From positions 316,985 to 380,984 of the forward strand of contig VZSF01001148.1 in the NCBI GenBank assembly GCA_013398295.1: a DNA stretch of 64,000 nt, written 5' to 3'. The stretch is from Chionis minor (taxonomy: Eukaryota; Chordata; Aves; Charadriiformes; Chionididae). Shown piece after piece: positions 59,901 to 64,000 of the stretch (positions within the stretch are counted from its first letter, which is position 1; each line of letters opens with the position of its first letter). The translations under genes and the position numbers were made by a program. Below the pieces are notes generated by a model. The model was not told where the DNA came from, made no database searches, and saw nothing but the letters and a program-made list of their open reading frames with translations.

Positions 59901-62900
59901 AGGGGACAGAGAGGAAGCCAGAGTTATTGCAGCTGGACTTGGGGAAGGGAGTGAATATACCACAGATTAAAAAAACCCAAAACAGACTCTGTTAGTTCTG
60001 CTGCTCATGAAGTGGTTTATATATAAGGGTCAAGCTTAACTACAGAGAAAGTTGTCTCCTGAGTACTAATGTATAGTAAGTTGACCTGACACCTTCTGAC
60101 TTATTAAAAGAATATTTTTCAATTGCTTTTACTTAATGATGCTTTAATATTCTTTATTTTCTTAAATGCTAATTCAGTTTTCTTTTTTGTGCAGTCGGAC
60201 CAGTTACATTGGAGTACTCAACTACAGGAATCTTTTTATCTCCTCTGTAAATTAACTGTAATCTTTCTGTAGCTCCCTCCTAAACTGAGTTTAAGATAGG
60301 ATCATTGGTTACACTTCTGGATGCCAGTCTTTTCTTAAAATGCAATGAATGTAAATGCATACTTTTTTATTATTATCATTTTTGAGGAGGACTTGGGATG
60401 ATAATCTTTTATCTTATCTTGGTTTAATAATGGCAGGTGATGGAAGTAAAATGGTGGATGCAGCCACTATGTTATCTATATGTGATCCAGTACATATGGT
60501 TCTGATCAAAATGGACATGTTTGGTGAGACAACACTAGTAGCATCCTATTTCTTGGAGTGGCGATCGGTCTTGGCTGCAGAGAATGGCGTAACGAATGTT
60601 GCCGTTGAACTCCTGGGTGTAGGTAAGGATAAATAGTAATGCTGTAATGATGACTTAAAATATTGGGTACTGAGCTTGTTTGTAAGCTTAAAGCAGTATT
60701 TATGATGTAGTTTAATTTTACTTCAACTCATGTATTACAATAAAGTATCCTTAGAAAACATGTAGGAGGCAAATGGTCAGATTTTTCTGTTGCCAAAATA
60801 CTATTTATGTGTATTCTGTATCCTGTGTAATAATGGTCCCTGTGTCTGGGAACTCTCAGTACTGATTTTCTGCAAAATCTGAATAAGTTAGCAAAACCAA
60901 ACCAAACAAAAATCAACGGGTTAATCTCCAGGAAAATAACAGGCCAGTGCACTGAAAAGTATAATCTGGCTTGTGTCCCTTGCATAGCAAACTGGCAACT
61001 GCTGGAGAAAGTGATCTCTGCTGTTCTGTCATTTATTCCAGTAGCTGGAAGCATGTTTTCTGACAGAAGGGCTGAACAACTTTGTCTAGGTGCTTAGCAG
61101 TTAGTGTACACGTGTATTCTTGTGTATCGCTTGTACCTGCTCCCTTGTTTAAGAGTTCCAACCAAAGTTTTTTGGATATTATGATTTAGTGGGTAAAGAT
61201 TAGATCTAAGACTCAATCTATCGTGACTTCTTATGCTAGCTAGCCCGGAGTTTGATCAACTAGTAGCTGAGGAATCATTTGAGTGTTTTTATTGCAGTTT
61301 CTCTACCTGCTAGGTAGGCAAGCAGTTCTTGATAGTTTCAAAATAAATTACATTATACCTTCAAAGTATTTTGAAGATGGGCTGTACTATGTAAGTTATA
61401 CCTGATTGTTATCACTATTGCCTGCCCCTTTTTCGGGGGTGGGGCAGTGTTTTCTCTGGGGGACACAAATGTAGTAAGCTTATTTGCTAATATGCTTGTT
61501 ATCTTTATTTCCTTCTGGAAGTGCTGACTATTGCTAAAGCTTTAGTAAGCAATATGGGTTTGAGTAGTCTCTCAGATGGAGAGCTTTTTATTTATAATGA
61601 CTTGGAATTGCATAACAACTAAGTTTAATACTCAAATGGGTCATGGGAGTAGTTAAATCATTAGCTTTTTTCTAAGTAATGAAGTACCAATCCAGTGAAT
61701 TCAATACTTCTTATCCTCTTCTGAAGTCTTGTCATTGTACAAAATGCATCAAGAACATCAAAGCATGCTGCCATCTCAGATAGAGAAACTACTGTGTGAG
61801 GCTTCTGTTGCTTGCATTGCTTATAATCACATCTCTATTGTTTTGTATTGCTTGTTGGTTCTTGTTCTTTATCTAATTCTAAATTTTCAGTGTTATGCTA
61901 CAACGTTAGGTTTGTGGGGTTTTGTGTTTCGTTTGTTTATTGGGTTTGGTTTTATTAAGTTTATCACACTATTTGTATGGCACTCTGGGTCCATTATAAT
62001 AAGCTATCTTAGGGAAGACTTCACCTATTTCTAACTACTTGCATTTGAGCTACCTGTGTAGTCAGTGGGAATAGGAACTTGCACAGTCTGTGGCTTTCCT
62101 ACTCTGTTTTGGATGCCTATTCCAGATGTTTCTAGAATGCCGTTCATCTCTTACATCCCTGTACTGGCTGCAAAGAGGGCCTTGGATAATTATCTCCTAT
62201 CTAGGTGTCTACGTTTTTTTTTGCCAGATCAGGCTTTCTTACAGCCTCATTTGAGTTTGAAATTTAAATAAAGATGATTATTTTTTATATATTTAAATAA
62301 GTTATGGGGTTTTTTTGTAATTATATAGCTAAAATACTGATTTTAATTATTTGTTTCTGCCTGACTGAAATGTCCTGAGTAAAACCAATTTGAGAGAACT
62401 GATCACAATCTCTTTTGGTTCAAAGGTACAGAATCAAAGGTTTCTGTTGGTGTTTTAAACATCAGACTGGAAATGTATCCACGGCTTAATAAGACGCTGT
62501 CTCCAGAAATAACTAGTACTCAAGTAAGTAATTTCAGGGAGGGATGACTTACTCTTTTATTGGGGGGAGGAAGTTCAGTATAGAATTACTTATGCAGATG
62601 TTGAGGGCTGTGGGTTTTTGAATTGAATGTTTAATATCTTTTTTTTCCTATTAAATTTGAATATAATTACCTTTTTAATATTACTTTAGTAGTTTTTCTG
62701 CTTGCTTGTATCAAAACTTTAAGAGGAAAAATAAGAAAGGTGCAGTATACCAGGTAGTATATGTTTTCTTGCTCTCTCTTGTGTTTGAAATGGTAACTTC
62801 GAGTCAGCTATTCTGCCTGGAAAGCCAGTAAACATTGGCCTCAGGGTGCATGCAGGTATTCTTCTGCACTTCAAGAGCTGAGCAATCCTTTTCTGTAGAG

Positions 62901-63287
62901 AAATGCATCACTGAAGATGAACACCACTTCAGTCAAGCTTGATATATGAGCCTACAAATAAGAAATGTAATTTTGAAGTTTTTATTCATTGGATTTTCAT
63001 TTAAAAATACTATTCTTCAGCACTTGTATGGCACACTTTAAATATTTAGCTTTATTTTACATAGGCCCAGTTTGGTGTTAATGTACTCACTGATTATGGG
63101 TTTTTTGCCTGTTTGAAATTCATATGTGTGTGATTGGTTATGCTTTTTTTGCTTTTAGTTTGCTTTGGAGCGTCAGAAAACAGCAGAAAAAGAACGGTTA
63201 TTTCTTGTATATGCTAAACAGTGGTGGAGAGAATACCTACAGATAAGGCCTATGCATAACATAAGGCTAGTAAAGATTTTTGCACAG
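56918..63287 (+). CDS. CEP76: CEP76, centrosomal protein of 76 kDa (5' part)
   Basis: Coding exons: 56918-56980, 58187-58342, 58683-58764, 59155-59379, 60437-60622, 62426-62523 and 63159-63287. All are GT-AG and in frame, giving residues 1-313 of a protein of about 659 aa in human; the remainder lies past the window end. The N-terminal helix (MSLPPEKASELKQIIHQQLV) and MDVHGRIREVLAETIREELA are followed by NIDPTRRYLYLQVLGGKAFL and a C2-like beta domain spanning roughly residues 100-280. Then comes LALERQ-type helical sequence (FALERQKTAEKERLFLVYAK). In the family CEP76 sits at centrioles, binds CP110 and prevents centriole reduplication. The C-terminal transglutaminase-like domain is not in the window. 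Confidence 0.97.
57509..57576. repeat. T/G-rich low-complexity tract in CEP76 intron 1
   Basis: Runs of T interrupted by GG and GTTTG units, at the downstream edge of the CpG island. Texture and setting resemble the tract at 7911-7985. Confidence 0.8.
58187..58342 (+). CDS. CEP76: CEP76 exon 2
   Basis: 156 nt, 52 codons, acceptor TTTCTTTCAG, donor ACC|GTAAGT. It encodes MDVHGRIREVLAETIREELA and STEDLIKALRQRGIIDDVMK, nearly identical to mammals. Confidence 0.97.
58683..58764 (+). CDS. CEP76: CEP76 exon 3
   Basis: 82 nt, phase 1 at the end, acceptor ATTCCAG, donor A|GTATGT. It encodes a poorly conserved linker (DVNEKERTSAPKPSTHFVDR) before the C2-like domain. The placement is set by frame continuity with exon 4 (A + CG gives threonine before NIDPTRR). 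Confidence 0.92.
59155..59379 (+). CDS. CEP76: CEP76 exon 4
   Basis: 225 nt from CTTTACAG to CTAG|GTAAGG. It encodes NIDPTRRYLYLQVLGGKAFL, EHLQEPEPLPGQICSTF and FRSKPVPCACEPDFHDGFLL, the first half of the C2-like domain. Very strongly conserved. Confidence 0.98.
   Translation, partial: RTLTQHGGIFTFRFWVEKLFWNIFRNRSLCLAKSVLPSLCVYTFEISASVLNLSPVPVSQIFMMVFYLKYTRIA
60437..60622 (+). CDS. CEP76: CEP76 exon 5
   Basis: 186 nt from ATGGCAG to GTAG|GTAAGG. It encodes ATMLSICDPVHMVLIKMDMF, GETTLVASYFLEWRSVLAAE and VELLGVG, the second half of the C2-like domain. Confidence 0.97.
62426..62523 (+). CDS. CEP76: CEP76 exon 6
   Basis: 98 nt from TTCAAAG to CAA|GTAAGT. It encodes TESKVSVGVLNIRLEMYPRL and ends with STQ, matching mammals apart from conservative changes. 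Confidence 0.96.
63159..63287 (+). CDS. CEP76: CEP76 exon 7
   Basis: 129 nt, 43 codons, from GCTTTTAG to CAG|GTTTGT. It encodes FALERQKTAEKERLFLVYAK, QWWREYLQIRP and LVKIFAQ. It is the last exon in the window; the next one (beginning around DENGINRP in mammals) was not found before position 64000. Confidence 0.97.
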
Positions 63288-64000
63288 GTTTGTAAATTTT
63301 ACAAATAGACCAGTCCTTTCTTTAAATTACCTCTTTATTTTTAGATGTATTTTGAGTTGCATCTATAGATTTATAATGTGGTTACATTCAGGTCAGGGCT
63401 ACATGTGGTGCATCATGCAAAAAATTAAATTTGTGAGGATTGAACTTCTATATGTGTATTGAAACTCAATAGTCTGATGCAAAAAGAAGGGTTGCTCGAA
63501 CCACTTCTCATGGACGAGATGATAAAAAAGCCTGTTTAGTCTTTTTCTTGAATACTCACAAGTGGCAAAGACTTATGTGATCTGTGCAAACATTTTCAAA
63601 CAAGTTTTATACTGGATAAAACAGTTATTAAAAATGGACTGACTTAGATCTATTAGAACAGATCCACACGATATTTGAGCTCTTTGAGGTCTGTAAAGCC
63701 ATCTTACTGGTTCGTGTCACAGGCTAGCTACAGGCAGAATTATTGTAGGCTAATAAATTACTATGCATCAGTTGCTCCTTGGTAACTGTCCCTCAGTAAA
63801 AGGAATGCTATGATTCTTTGCATTTTTAGTGCCATGAATTTATGTTGCATGGTAGCAATTTTCCTAGCACAGATAATGAGCAGTAGCTTATTATCTCAAA
63901 GTAACTTCCTGAAGCGATCCCTGCCCACTCCTTCTTTTCAGTAAAGCAGCAGCTTCTGTTCTCGCTGTACCCCGAATGTTCACTCCAGATGTGAACTTCC
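63288..64000. other. CEP76 intron 7, start
   Basis: AT-rich intronic DNA up to the window end. Short frames only, with no further CEP76 exon. Confidence 0.85.

Overview
The window looks like avian nuclear chromosomal DNA. It has long AT-rich introns, CpG islands at gene starts, and three truncated CR1 LINE copies ending in the tandem ATTCTATGATTCTATGA-type 3' tail typical of birds (all on the minus strand). Its PTPN2 gene spans only about 31 kb, far less than the mammalian gene as I recall it. Three protein-coding genes can be read exon by exon. Their order matches the human 18p11.2 block around PTPN2, PSMG2 and CEP76. The species cannot be fixed from the window.

Layout: 1-6400 holds no recognised gene, only two weak exon-like minus-strand segments. 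6418-6672 is a CR1 fragment. 7000-9000 is a CpG-island domain containing the PTPN2 promoter. 8320-39925 is PTPN2 on the plus strand, with all nine coding exons plus an alternative terminal exon. 39990-49235 is intergenic sequence with one CR1. 49240-56685 is PSMG2 on the minus strand, complete in seven coding exons. 56686-56917 is a 232-bp bidirectional CpG-island promoter. 56918-64000 is the 5' half of CEP76 on the plus strand, seven exons encoding residues 1-313; the rest lies beyond the window.

PTPN2 and PSMG2 converge tail to tail, and PSMG2 and CEP76 are head to head. The genes are linked by ancestral synteny, not by a shared pathway. PTPN2 is a nuclear/ER tyrosine phosphatase that dampens JAK-STAT and receptor kinase signalling. 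PSMG2 is a 20S proteasome assembly chaperone. CEP76 is a centriolar protein that restrains centriole reduplication. The clearest structural result is that the ER form (TC48-type, 422 aa) and the nuclear form (TC45-type, 394 aa) of PTPN2 can both be reconstructed from the DNA. I found no phage, CRISPR, operon-like or otherwise exotic system. The open questions are the minus-strand exon-like segments on the left, the extra CpG-rich DNA upstream of PTPN2, and a perfect intronic hairpin in PSMG2. Assembly gaps lie at 7149-7151, 8396-8571 and 56518-56546, with single Ns at 6025 and 10408.
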